Shown here: one piece after another, positions 31,151-38,917 of the stretch
How positions within the stretch are numbered: the stretch's first letter is position 1
How the letters are laid out: each line of letters begins with the position of its first letter
Translations under genes and position numbers: made by a program
Origin: DATBLY01 sp963705545
GTDB taxonomy: Bacteria; Actinomycetota; UBA4738; HRBIN12
Reading direction: 5' to 3'
Length of the DNA: 64,000 bases
NCBI GenBank assembly: GCA_963705545.1
Contig: CAVPJX010000001.1
Coordinates: forward strand, 434,001 to 498,000
The notes under the pieces: generated by a model
Told to the model about the DNA's origin: nothing
What the model saw: the letters and a program-made list of their open reading frames with translations, nothing else
The model's database searches: none

Positions 31151-33449
31151 CGCCGGCTCGGCGGTCGCGTCGGTCGTCGTGACCCTGACCGCGGCGTCGG
31201 GCAAGCCGATCACGGTCGACTACGCCACGGTCGACGGGACCGCGACGGCCGGCAGCGACTACGTGGCCGCGACCGGCACGCTGTCCTTCGCGCCGGGCGA
31301 GACGACGAAGACCGTCGCGATCGACGTCAATGGCGACGTGACCTTCGAGGACGACGAGGAACTCACGGTCGACCTGTCCGGCGAGACCAACGTCCAGCTG
31401 GCCGACGCGAGCGCGACCGTGACGATCGCGAACGATGACCCCCTCCCCGGCCTCTCCGTCGACGACGTCTCCATCGCCGAGGGCGACGCGGGCGACGCCA
31501 CGATGTCGTTCACGGTCTCGCTCGCGAACCCGAGCGCCTTCCCGGTCTCGGTGGACGTCTCGACCGCGGACGGCACCGCGACCGAGCCCGGCGACTACGA
31601 CTCTGTGGCCACCACGCTCGTCTTCGCGCCCGGCCAGCTGAGCCTGCCCGTCGACCTCACGGTCCACGGGAACACGGCGTTCGAGCGTGATGAGACCCTG
31701 ACGGTCGGCCTCTCCAACCCCTCCGGCGGCACGGTGGCGGACGGATCGGGCGTGGGCACGATCGGGAACGACGACGCGGCACCGGTCCTGGACGTGGCCG
31801 GCGTCACGCGGAACGAGGGCGACGTCGGCGACGCGACCGCCACCTTCGTCATCACGCTGACCGGGTCGACCGACCTGGCCGCCACCGTGGACGTGGCCAC
31901 CGCCGACGGCACCGCGACGGCGCCGGCGGACTTCGCTCCGCTCGCGACGACGGTGACCTTCGCTCCCGGTGAGACCACGAAGACGGTCGACGTCATGGTC
32001 CACGGCGAGTCCATCTTCGAGAACGACGAGGACTTCTCGGTGCAGCTCTCGAACCCGACCGACGCCGTGGTCGGCACGGCGACGGGGACCGGCACCATCG
32101 TGAACGACGACCCACTCCCGGCCATCTCGATCGCCGACGCGACGGTGATCGAGGGCGACGCGGGATCGGCGAGCGCGACCCTCACGCTGTCCCTCACCAA
32201 CGCGAGCGCGTTCTCCATCACGGTCGACATCGCGACCGCTGATGGTTCAGCCCTCTCGCCCCTCGACTACACGGCCGAGGCCGGCACCGTGACCTTCGCG
32301 CCCGGGGACCTGACCGCCACGTTCGACGTCGCGGTCACCGGCGACGTGCTCTACGAGGGCGACGAGACGTTCTCGGTGATCCTGACGGCCCCGGTCGGTG
32401 GCGCCCTGGCCGACGCAGCGGCAGAGGTCACGATCGTCGACGACGAAGGCGTTCCGGTCCTCTCCGTCGCCGATCTGACCGTGATGGAGGGTGACGGAGC
32501 GACGACGCCGGCGACCTTCAGCGTGACCCTCTCGAGCCCCTCGGGCTTCCCGGTCACCGTCGACTACGCGACCTCGGACGGCACCGCGGGATCGACGGAC
32601 TACCTCCCCGCCTCGGGGACGCTCGTGTTCGCGCCCGGGGAGACCGTCAAGGATGCTCCGGTCGGCGTCCTGGGCGACCTGACCTTCGAACTCGACGAGA
32701 CCTTCCAGCTCGTGCTCTCGAACCCGGTCGGCGCCCCGATGGGTGATGGGACAGGGGTTGCGACGATCCTGAACGATGACGTCAGGCTCGATGCACCGAA
32801 CCGACCTCCCGTCGTCACCTTCGGGTCGGTCGAGGTCACGGAAGGAGACCGTGGATCCACGACCGTGGCCCTTCCGGTACGGGTGAACGGGTCCTTCGAC
32901 TCGGCGGTCATCGTCACGTATGGATCGGGCGCAGGCACGGCGACCGTTGGCGAGGACTTCCTTCCGGCGACCGGATCGGTCACGATCAGGCCAGGTGCGT
33001 CGGCGACCATCCCGGTGACGATCCTCGGTGACCGCCTGACCGAACCCGACGAGATCTTCGCGATCGCGATCCTCGGCGCGACCGGCGCCACGGCAGGCGA
33101 CGGCGGAACCGTCACGATCGTGAACGACGACCGCACCCGAACGAGGATGTCGGTCCGTCCTCGGATCAACGGCTCGCGGGTGTCGATCCGCGGTCGCATG
33201 ATCGCGGATCGGGCCGGCCTCGACGTCCTGGTCGTGTTGCTCCGACGCTCGGGCGATCGATGGGTCGAGGTCGAACGCACCGTCGTCCAGACGATGGCGA
33301 CCGCGCGGACCGGTCGCTCCGGGGCCGTCACGATCTTCCGGGCCCGCTTCCACCACCAGCCGCCGGGGCGCTTCCTCGTGCGCGCGCGGTTCGGCGGGGA
33401 CGACCTCCGGTCTGCGAGTCACGCTCGGGCACGCTTCCGGGTGACGTGA
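30858..33449 (+). CDS. secreted Calx-beta repeat protein, C-terminal fragment (repeats 7-13)
   Basis: 863 codons as read from 30858, but this is the continuation of the preceding gene rather than an independent start: it begins in the middle of repeat 7 (SGKPITVDYATTDGTAAAGADYSAVSG) with no signal peptide or ribosome binding site. Six more complete Calx-beta repeats follow (for example ISIADATVIEGDAGSASATL, LSVADLTVMEGDGATTPATFSV), then a last divergent one beginning VTFGSVEVTEGDRGSTTVALPV. A basic C-terminal domain of about 105 residues ends the protein (RMSVRPRINGSRVSIRGRM...HHQPPGRFLVRARFGG), predicted all-beta. There is no LPxTG motif or membrane anchor, so the protein is probably released or held non-covalently at the surface. 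Confidence 0.82.
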   Translation: MSGKPITVDYATTDGTAAAGADYSAVSGSLAFAAGDLSTTVDVTVDGDALDEFDETFTVDLSGPTNATILDGTGLGTILDDDLSPDASIADLLVPEGDAGSAVASVVVTLTAASGKPITVDYATVDGTATAGSDYVAATGTLSFAPGETTKTVAIDVNGDVTFEDDEELTVDLSGETNVQLADASATVTIANDDPLPGLSVDDVSIAEGDAGDATMSFTVSLANPSAFPVSVDVSTADGTATEPGDYDSVATTLVFAPGQLSLPVDLTVHGNTAFERDETLTVGLSNPSGGTVADGSGVGTIGNDDAAPVLDVAGVTRNEGDVGDATATFVITLTGSTDLAATVDVATADGTATAPADFAPLATTVTFAPGETTKTVDVMVHGESIFENDEDFSVQLSNPTDAVVGTATGTGTIVNDDPLPAISIADATVIEGDAGSASATLTLSLTNASAFSITVDIATADGSALSPLDYTAEAGTVTFAPGDLTATFDVAVTGDVLYEGDETFSVILTAPVGGALADAAAEVTIVDDEGVPVLSVADLTVMEGDGATTPATFSVTLSSPSGFPVTVDYATSDGTAGSTDYLPASGTLVFAPGETVKDAPVGVLGDLTFELDETFQLVLSNPVGAPMGDGTGVATILNDDVRLDAPNRPPVVTFGSVEVTEGDRGSTTVALPVRVNGSFDSAVIVTYGSGAGTATVGEDFLPATGSVTIRPGASATIPVTILGDRLTEPDEIFAIAILGATGATAGDGGTVTIVNDDRTRTRMSVRPRINGSRVSIRGRMIADRAGLDVLVVLLRRSGDRWVEVERTVVQTMATARTGRSGAVTIFRARFHHQPPGRFLVRARFGGDDLRSASHARARFRVT

Positions 33450-33462
33450 CCGCCGAGCCGAC

Positions 33463-33492
33463 TTGACAGTTCGAACACCTGTTCGATAGCGT
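33463..33492 (+). promoter_or_regulatory. SOS promoter: consensus -35/-10 with a perfect LexA box in the spacer
   Basis: -35 TTGACA (33463-33468), 18-nt spacer, -10 TAGCGT (33487-33492). The spacer contains TCGAAC-ACCT-GTTCGA (33471-33486), a perfect 16-bp palindrome matching the Gram-positive/actinobacterial LexA consensus CGAAC-N4-GTTCG. LexA bound here would exclude RNA polymerase. The controlled gene at 33531 is a DNA-repair nuclease, which supports the call. Confidence 0.85.
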
Positions 33493-33530
33493 CGAGCCTC
33501 CCCGCGCGGCCCCACCGGCGGAGGTGCCCG

Positions 33531-35204
33531 ATGCTCGACGCGCCGCTCCAGACCACGCTCGCCGACGGCGTGCCCCTCGCGGAGGTGATGTTCTGCGTCG
33601 TCGACCTCGAGACGACCGGGGGCTCCCCCACCGATTCGCGGATCACCGAGGTCGGGGCGGTGAAGATCCGCGGCGGGGAGCGGGTCGGCAGCTTCCGCTC
33701 GTTCGTCGATCCGGAACGCCCGATCCCCCGAGCCATCACGCACCTGACCGGGATCGACGACCGAGACGTCCGCGGCGAGCCGCCGATCGAGGCGATCCTG
33801 CCGCCGTTCCTCGAGTTCGTCCGCGGCGCGGTCTTCGTCGCGCACAACGCCCGGTTCGACTTCTCGTTCCTGAACGCGAACCTCACCCGATGCGCCTACG
33901 AACCCCTCCCTCCACCTCCCGTCTGTACGGCGAAGCTCGCCCGGCGCATCGTGTGGCCCGACGTGCCGAACGTCCGCCTACAGACGCTCGCCCGGTACTT
34001 CCGCACGCGTGCGACGCCGATCCACCGCGCGCTCGACGATGCGGAGGCGTGCGCCGAGGTGCTGCAAGGCCTCCTCGAGCTGGGCGGCCGCCTGGGGATC
34101 CTGACGCTGGGCGACCTGCACGAGGCCTGCCGGGCGCGGGGGAGACCGAACTTCGGCAAGATCCGGCTCGCGGACACGCTGCCGCACGCGCCGGGCGTCT
34201 ATCGCTTCCTCGACCGCGACGGCACCGTGCTGTACGTGGGCAAGTCGAAGGACCTCCGCGCCCGCGTGAAGTCGTACTTCTACGGCGACGGCCGGAAGAA
34301 GGTCGAGGACCTGCTGACCGCCACGACGGCGGTGCAGGGCGAGCGCTGTGCGTCCGAGCTCGAGGCCCTCGTCGTCGAAGCCCGCCGGATCCGCGAACAC
34401 GAGCCCAGGTTCAACCGGCGGGGCCGGGGATGGCGCCGGTACGCCTACCTGAAGATCGATCCGGCGGAGGCGTTCCCGCGGCTGAAGGTCGTCAGAACGG
34501 CGCGGCCGGACGACGGCTCCGCCTACCTCGGACCGTTCGGGACCGCCGCCCGGGCACGCCTGGCCAAGGAAGCCCTCGAGGAGGTCTTCCCCGTCCGGCG
34601 ATGTACGACGGCGATGCGGGCGGAGACCCGTTTCGCCCCTTGCGCGCTCGCGGACATCGGCCGGTGTCCGGCGCCGTGCGACGGCCGTATCGACCCCGAG
34701 CGTTACGGAGAGCTCGTCCGGAGGCTGGTCTCCTCCCTCTCATCCCCGGACGGGCTCCTCGGAGCGCTCGAGGGCCGGATGGCGGCCCTCGCCGATCAGG
34801 AACGGTTCGAGGAAGCGGGACTACACCGCGACCGGCTGCGCGCGCTCGCCGACGCCCTGTGGCGCGCCCGCATCGATGCCTGGCTGATCGGGGCCGGGAG
34901 GCTCGAGCTTCGGGAGCCGGACGGCACCGCGTTCGCCTTGGATCACGGGGCCCTGTGGGTCGGACCGGAACCCGACGAGGCGCCTCGTCGGCTGCGGATC
35001 CCCTGCGACCGGGACCGCGCCGACGAGCTCGCCGCGGTCCGGTCGTGGCTGACCTCGCATGACGTCCGCGTCGAGGCATGCGACCGCCCGCTCGCCGAGC
35101 CGATCGACGGCGGACGAGCCCTGGCTCGGGTCCTCGCGGCGACGCGCGCGGTCGATCGTTCCACCGACGGTCGCCCGGCCGGTCGGACGAGCGACGCTGG
35201 CTAG
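33531..35204 (+). CDS. DEDD exonuclease fused to GIY-YIG/UvrC-like nuclease, SOS-regulated
   Basis: 557 aa. Residues about 20-190 form a DnaQ-like exonuclease (FCVVDLETTGGSP; FVAHNARFDFSFL; IHRALDDAEACAEVL, i.e. DEDDh motifs). Residues about 222-300 form a GIY-YIG domain (GVYRFLDRDGTVLYVGKSKDLRARV). A segment like the UvrC middle follows (YLGPFGTAARARLAKEALEEVFPVRRCT; CPAPCDGRIDPERYGELV) with a UVR-like helix (LADQERFEEAGLHRDRLRAL). It lacks the UvrC C-terminal RNase H-like and HhH domains, so like Cho it should cut only on the 3' side of a lesion, with the exonuclease perhaps trimming. This fusion is a recognised actinobacterial family. A LexA box precedes it. Confidence 0.9.
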   Translation: MLDAPLQTTLADGVPLAEVMFCVVDLETTGGSPTDSRITEVGAVKIRGGERVGSFRSFVDPERPIPRAITHLTGIDDRDVRGEPPIEAILPPFLEFVRGAVFVAHNARFDFSFLNANLTRCAYEPLPPPPVCTAKLARRIVWPDVPNVRLQTLARYFRTRATPIHRALDDAEACAEVLQGLLELGGRLGILTLGDLHEACRARGRPNFGKIRLADTLPHAPGVYRFLDRDGTVLYVGKSKDLRARVKSYFYGDGRKKVEDLLTATTAVQGERCASELEALVVEARRIREHEPRFNRRGRGWRRYAYLKIDPAEAFPRLKVVRTARPDDGSAYLGPFGTAARARLAKEALEEVFPVRRCTTAMRAETRFAPCALADIGRCPAPCDGRIDPERYGELVRRLVSSLSSPDGLLGALEGRMAALADQERFEEAGLHRDRLRALADALWRARIDAWLIGAGRLELREPDGTAFALDHGALWVGPEPDEAPRRLRIPCDRDRADELAAVRSWLTSHDVRVEACDRPLAEPIDGGRALARVLAATRAVDRSTDGRPAGRTSDAG

Positions 35205-35213
35205 ACTGGGCCG

Positions 35214-36392
35214 ATGGAACGCGCGGTCATCCTCGAGGGCGCCAGGACCCCGATCGGGAGGTTCCTGGGCTCGTTCGCCGAGCTCCCGGCCGTCGAGCTC
35301 GGGACCTTGGCCGCCGCGGAGGCGATGCGCCGATCCAGGGTCGAGCCCGACCGGATCGAACAGACGATCATGGGGCACGCCCGTCAAGCCGGGAACGGGC
35401 CCAACACCGGCCGGCAGGTGAGCGTCCGGGCCGGCGTCCCGGTCGAGGTCTCCGCGTACAACGTGAACCTCGCCTGCGGTTCCGGGATGAAGGCGGTCCA
35501 GCTCGCGGCCCAGCAGATCGCGCTCGGCGAGTCCGACGTGGTGCTGGCCGGCGGGATGGAGAACATGACGCGCGTCCCCTTCTTGCTGCCGGAGATGCGG
35601 CTCGGCTACCGGCTGGGCGACGCCGAGGTCGTCGACGCGATGTACCGCGACGGGCTCCTCGACCCGCTCTGCGGGCTCATCATGGGCGAGACGGCGGAGA
35701 ACCTGGTCGATCGCTACGACGTCTCCCGGGAAGAGCAGGACGCCTTCGCGCTCGAGTCTCAGGTCAAGGCCCGGGACGGCCGCGAGCGACGGGCCCGCGA
35801 GCTGTTCCCGATCGACGCGCCTGCACCGAACGGCGATGGGACCGTGACGGTGACCGAGGACCAGCACCCCCGCCCGGACACCTCGATGGAGACGCTCGCG
35901 AGGCTCGCCCCGGTCTTCCGCGAGGGCGGCAGCGTCACCGCCGGCAACGCCTCCGGGATCACCGACGGGGCGGCCGCGATGGTGCTGATGGCGGAGTCGC
36001 GGGCGCGGGCCGAGGGGAGGGAGCCGCTCGCGACGGTCGTCGGGATGAGCTGGGCGGGCGTCCCGCCCGAGATCATGGGGATCGGCCCGGTCCCGGCGAC
36101 GCAGCGGGTCCTGGAACGGACCGGGCTCGCGCTCGCGGACATCGATCTGATCGAGGTCAACGAGGCGTTCGCGGCCCAGGTGATCGCGTGCGAGCGCGAG
36201 CTGAAGTTCGATCGGGATCGGCTGAACGTCAACGGCGGCGGGATCTCGCTGGGGCATCCGATCGGGATGAGCGGCGCCCGCATCGTCCTCGCGCTCGCCT
36301 ATGAGATGCGCGCCCGGGGAGCCTCGCTCGGCCTGGCGACCCTGTGCGTCTCGGGGGGGCAGGGGCTCGCCGTGGTCCTCGAGCGGAGCTGA
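35214..36392 (+). CDS. acetyl-CoA C-acetyltransferase (thiolase)
   Basis: 392 aa. It condenses or cleaves acyl-CoA (acetoacetyl-CoA <-> 2 acetyl-CoA). The nucleophilic Cys is C88 in NVNLACGSGMKA; the other catalytic parts are NVNGGGISLGHPIGMSGARI (His) and LCVSGGQG (second Cys). VILEGARTPIGRFLGSF is the usual N-terminus. The ATG lies exactly 6 nt after TAGACT (35202-35207), fitting a leaderless transcript. The Lrp-type ligand-binding gene follows 11 nt downstream. Confidence 0.94.
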   Translation: MERAVILEGARTPIGRFLGSFAELPAVELGTLAAAEAMRRSRVEPDRIEQTIMGHARQAGNGPNTGRQVSVRAGVPVEVSAYNVNLACGSGMKAVQLAAQQIALGESDVVLAGGMENMTRVPFLLPEMRLGYRLGDAEVVDAMYRDGLLDPLCGLIMGETAENLVDRYDVSREEQDAFALESQVKARDGRERRARELFPIDAPAPNGDGTVTVTEDQHPRPDTSMETLARLAPVFREGGSVTAGNASGITDGAAAMVLMAESRARAEGREPLATVVGMSWAGVPPEIMGIGPVPATQRVLERTGLALADIDLIEVNEAFAAQVIACERELKFDRDRLNVNGGGISLGHPIGMSGARIVLALAYEMRARGASLGLATLCVSGGQGLAVVLERS

Positions 36393-36403
36393 AGGAGCGG
36401 TCG

Positions 36404-36700
36404 ATGAGCGTGCACGCAGTGGTCCTGATCCAATGCGAGATCGATGAGATCCCGGAGGCGGCGCAGGCGATCGCCGGGATCGACGGCGTCTCCGAGGTCT
36501 ACTCCGTCGCGGGCGAGTGGGACCTCGTCGCGATCTGCCGCGTCACGCAGCACGACGACCTGGCGCGCGTGATCCCGGGCGGGATCTCGAAGGTCGACGG
36601 CGTGGTCCGGACCGAAACCCTGATCTCGTTCCAGGTCTACTCGAAGCACGACCTCGAGCGGTTATTCGCGATCGGCTTCGAGGACGGTACGGCGGGGTAG
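36404..36700 (+). CDS. stand-alone Lrp/AsnC ligand-binding (RAM) domain protein
   Basis: 98 aa. VHAVVLIQCEIDEIPEAAQAIAGIDGVSEVYSVAGEWDLVAICRV is the beta-alpha-beta RAM domain of Lrp/AsnC regulators. It has no helix-turn-helix, so it cannot bind DNA by itself; such proteins form ring oligomers that bind amino acids or small effectors. ATG 36404 with GAAGGAG upstream. It is co-transcribed with thiolase. Confidence 0.9.
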   Translation: MSVHAVVLIQCEIDEIPEAAQAIAGIDGVSEVYSVAGEWDLVAICRVTQHDDLARVIPGGISKVDGVVRTETLISFQVYSKHDLERLFAIGFEDGTAG

Positions 36701-36711
36701 TCCGGCTCACG

Positions 36712-37086
36712 CTAGAGGGGGCGACCCCAATCGAGGCGGACCGGGAGCGCGGTCCGGCCCCACTCCCCCAGGTCGTCCGGATCGCGCGTCGTGTACTTCT
36801 CCACCAGGAGGCGTCGCGCCAGCGCGTCCTCGCCGGTCCCGGCCTCGAGCGTGCTGGCGATCGTCTCCCGGACCTCGTCGCCGAGCTCGAACGTGACGCG
36901 CGGCTCGGCGATCAGGTTCGCGACCCAGTCGCTCCGGTCCTGACCGCCGGACAGGAGGTAGACGACCCCCTCGTGCAGCGCGAACCAGATCTCGATGCGG
37001 TGGGGCCGGCCGGTGACGCGACCGACCGTCGTGAGGTACCCGAAGTCGAGATCGGCGGGGTCGGGCACCGGCTCAGCTGGCGGCAC
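36712..37086 (-). CDS. nitroreductase family deazaflavin (F420)-dependent protein, PNPOx-like fold
   Basis: 124 aa. FGYLTTVGRVTGRPHRIEIWFALHEGVVYLLSGGQDRSDWVANLIAEPRVTFEL is the split-beta-barrel plan of actinobacterial F420-binding Ddn-like proteins (GRVTGRPH and SDWVANL are typical). The C-terminus WGRTALPVRLDW completes the fold. GTG start. Together with the LLM oxidoreductase it suggests that this organism uses F420 (inference). It is last of five closely spaced minus-strand genes. Confidence 0.8.
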   Translation of the reverse strand: MPPAEPVPDPADLDFGYLTTVGRVTGRPHRIEIWFALHEGVVYLLSGGQDRSDWVANLIAEPRVTFELGDEVRETIASTLEAGTGEDALARRLLVEKYTTRDPDDLGEWGRTALPVRLDWGRPL

Positions 37087-37089
37087 GGG

Positions 37090-37197
37090 TCAGAGCGCGA
37101 CCCAGAGGATCAGCAGGACGATCACGACGATCGCCCCGCCCAACATGAGCAGGTCTCCCTTCTTCACCTTGCCCGGCTGCATCGCGTTGAAGCCCAT
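37090..37197 (-). CDS. 35-residue single-pass membrane protein
   Basis: MGFNAMQPGKVKKGDLLMLG followed by GAIVVIVLLILWVAL and the stop: a short basic head, then one hydrophobic helix to the C-terminus. A start at the second Met (37182) would give 30 aa. It is packed between two genes with 2-3 nt gaps, which supports a real gene although it is very small. Role unknown; small one-helix proteins often modulate a membrane partner. Confidence 0.55.
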   Translation of the reverse strand: MGFNAMQPGKVKKGDLLMLGGAIVVIVLLILWVAL

Positions 37198-37199
37198 CG

Positions 37200-37397
37200 T
37201 CAGATCCGGTAGTAGGCGCGGAAGCGCTCGGTCGAGAGCCAGTAGAGATGCTGCCGGACCGACGAGGCGTAGGTCCGCGCCTCGGCGGCGTCCCGGCACG
37301 CGCGTTCGGACAGGACGATCCCGTCCGCGTCGACGATCCGGACCCGCCACCCGCCGGGCGCGTCGGAGAGCTCCACCCGCATCCCGTCGTCGCTCAT
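37200..37397 (-). CDS. 65-residue uncharacterised protein
   Basis: The sequence RVELSDAPGGWRVRIVDADG-IVLSERACRDAAEARTYASSVRQHLYWLS looks like a small alpha/beta fold, with two strands then an amphipathic helix, related in style to DUF1508/YegP-type small domains, though I cannot assign it. The ATG overlaps the stop of the upstream 94-aa gene (ATGA), and the 35-aa membrane protein starts 2 nt after its stop. Translational coupling indicates a shared function with its neighbours. Confidence 0.6.
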   Translation of the reverse strand: MSDDGMRVELSDAPGGWRVRIVDADGIVLSERACRDAAEARTYASSVRQHLYWLSTERFRAYYRI

Positions 37398-37678
37398 GGG
37401 TGCACCAGGTCCTGCTCGAGGCGCGTGAGCTGCACGCGAAGCTCGCCCAGCACCGAGTCGGGCTCGATCGTCAGCGCGGGGCGGATGTCCGCCAGGCGCG
37501 TGAGCGCCTCCACCAGCGCGCTACCGGCCGCCTCCGCGTCGCGCAGGGCGTTGACGAGCGTGACGGCGTAGTCCGCCTGGAACGGTTCGCCGTCCCAGGG
37601 ACATCCGCCGCCGGTCTCGATCACCTGTTCGGCCAGGAACGCCCGGCCGTCGCGCTTACACGTGCCTTTGATCTTCAC
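37394..37678 (-). CDS. 94-residue protein with zinc-ribbon-like N-terminus
   Basis: KIKGTCKRDGRAFLAEQVIETGGGCPWDGEPFQADYAVTLVNALRDAEAAGSAL: two short Cys motifs (GTCKRDGRAF and GCPWDGEPF) that look like a degenerate two-Cys zinc site, then a helical segment ending with a Leu-rich amphipathic helix (ELRVQLTRLEQDLVHP). GTG 37678 overlaps the stop of the receiver gene. No named family recognised. Confidence 0.65.
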   Translation of the reverse strand: MKIKGTCKRDGRAFLAEQVIETGGGCPWDGEPFQADYAVTLVNALRDAEAAGSALVEALTRLADIRPALTIEPDSVLGELRVQLTRLEQDLVHP

Positions 37679-38076
37679 GCGCTCTCCTCTCGCTTGTGCA
37701 TCACGAGCTCGAGCACACGGTCGGCCAGCTCGAACGGGTCGAACGGCTTGACGAACCACGCGTCGGCGCCCGACCATCGTGCGAGCCAGGCATCCTGCTT
37801 GCGCTCGAGCAGCACGACGATCACGCCCGTGAACGGGTCGAACCGGTCGCGCAGCGCCTTCGCCAGGGCGAACGCGCCCGCTCGCGAGGCGATCTCGTCC
37901 GCCACGACGATCTCGGGCCGGTCGCGGACGGCCGCCCGGATCCCGAGCTCGCCGTTGCGGGCGGCGCGGAACCGGAGCTCGGTGCCCAGGCTCCGTTCGA
38001 TGCTCCGCACGGCGAGCGCCATCAGCTCGCGGGCGTCGGGGTCTGGCGAGACGAGCAGGACTTCCACGGCGCGCAT
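37675..38076 (-). CDS. stand-alone response-regulator receiver-like domain
   Basis: 133 aa. VEVLLVSPDPDARELM gives the acidic pair (D12, D14), EIVVADEIAS carries the likely phospho-acceptor Asp (D60), and AWFVKPFDPFELADRVLELV contains the conserved Lys-Pro (K110). No output domain follows, as in CheY-like proteins. No histidine kinase is nearby. The spacing of loop 3 (DEIASRAG) is unusual for receivers, so it may be a pseudo-receiver. It heads a set of overlapping small genes (94 aa, 65 aa, 35 aa). Confidence 0.78.
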   Translation of the reverse strand: MRAVEVLLVSPDPDARELMALAVRSIERSLGTELRFRAARNGELGIRAAVRDRPEIVVADEIASRAGAFALAKALRDRFDPFTGVIVVLLERKQDAWLARWSGADAWFVKPFDPFELADRVLELVMHKREESA

Positions 38077-38191
38077 CGTACTATCGCGCTCATCGTGGCG
38101 TGCCCGTCGTGGCGCGCTCGTGAGGGCGAGCAGCGGGGAAGCGGTCGTCGCCGAACCGAGCATGCACGCCTCAGGTCGGAGGAGGGCTCGG

Positions 38192-38914
38192 GTGGCGAAC
38201 AACCTGCAGGCCGCCGTCGCGGAGTTCGTCGCGACGTTCGCCCTGATCTTCGTCGGGGCGGGCGCGTCGATCCTGTACCTGAACGGCGTGCTCGACCTGA
38301 CCGGGGTCGCGCTCGCGCACGGGCTGGTCCTCGCGATCATGGTCTCGATCACGGCACACCTCTCAGGTGGTCTCGTGAACCCGGCGGTCTCCGTATCCCT
38401 GTGGGTCACGGGGAAGCTCGCCGGACACCGCGCCGCGATCCTGATCGCGGCGCAGGTCTTGGGCGCGGTCGCGGGGGCGTTCGTCCTGCGTGCGCTGGCG
38501 CCGGCCCAGGCGTGGGAGTCGGCGAGCGGAGGCACGCCCGCGCTCGCCGACGGGTACTCCGCAGCGAAGGGGGTCCTGGTCGAGGCGATCACGACGTTCT
38601 TCCTGGTCTTCGCCGTGTATGGCACGGCGGTCGACGACCGCGGGCCGTTCGCGAAGACGGCCGGGTTCACGATCGGCCTCGTGATCGCGTTCGACATCCT
38701 CGCGTTCGGCCCGTATACGGGCGCCGCGATGAACCCCGCCCGATGGTTCGGTCCGGCGCTCGCGGCGGGCGCCTGGGCGAACTGGTACGTGTGGATCGTC
38801 GGTCCGATCGCCGGCGCGATCGTTGCCGGCGTCGTGTACTGGGGAGTCTTCCTGCGGGAACCGGCGGAGGAGCCCATCGTTCCCGCGGAACCGCCCGACC
38901 CGGCCGACGGCTGA
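38192..38914 (+). CDS. MIP-family channel (aquaporin/glycerol facilitator)
   Basis: 240 aa with six hydrophobic helices and the two half-helix NPA motifs, SGGLVNPAVSVSLWV and GAAMNPARWFGPALA. The first helix EFVATFALIFVGAGA and the last VWIVGPIAGAIVAG are typical. The second NPA followed by Arg fits a water-selective filter more than a glycerol channel, but this is weak evidence. GTG 38192 has GGAGGAGGG upstream; an earlier in-frame ATG at 38161 lacks one. The cysteine desulfurase gene begins 3 nt after its stop. Confidence 0.92.
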   Translation: MANNLQAAVAEFVATFALIFVGAGASILYLNGVLDLTGVALAHGLVLAIMVSITAHLSGGLVNPAVSVSLWVTGKLAGHRAAILIAAQVLGAVAGAFVLRALAPAQAWESASGGTPALADGYSAAKGVLVEAITTFFLVFAVYGTAVDDRGPFAKTAGFTIGLVIAFDILAFGPYTGAAMNPARWFGPALAAGAWANWYVWIVGPIAGAIVAGVVYWGVFLREPAEEPIVPAEPPDPADG

Positions 38915-38917
38915 CCC

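Noticed and set aside
28741..33120. The regular Calx-beta DNA repeats as a CRISPR array or satellite
   Set aside because: The period is about 330 bp, the repeats diverge at silent sites, and they encode a protein domain; there are no short spacers.
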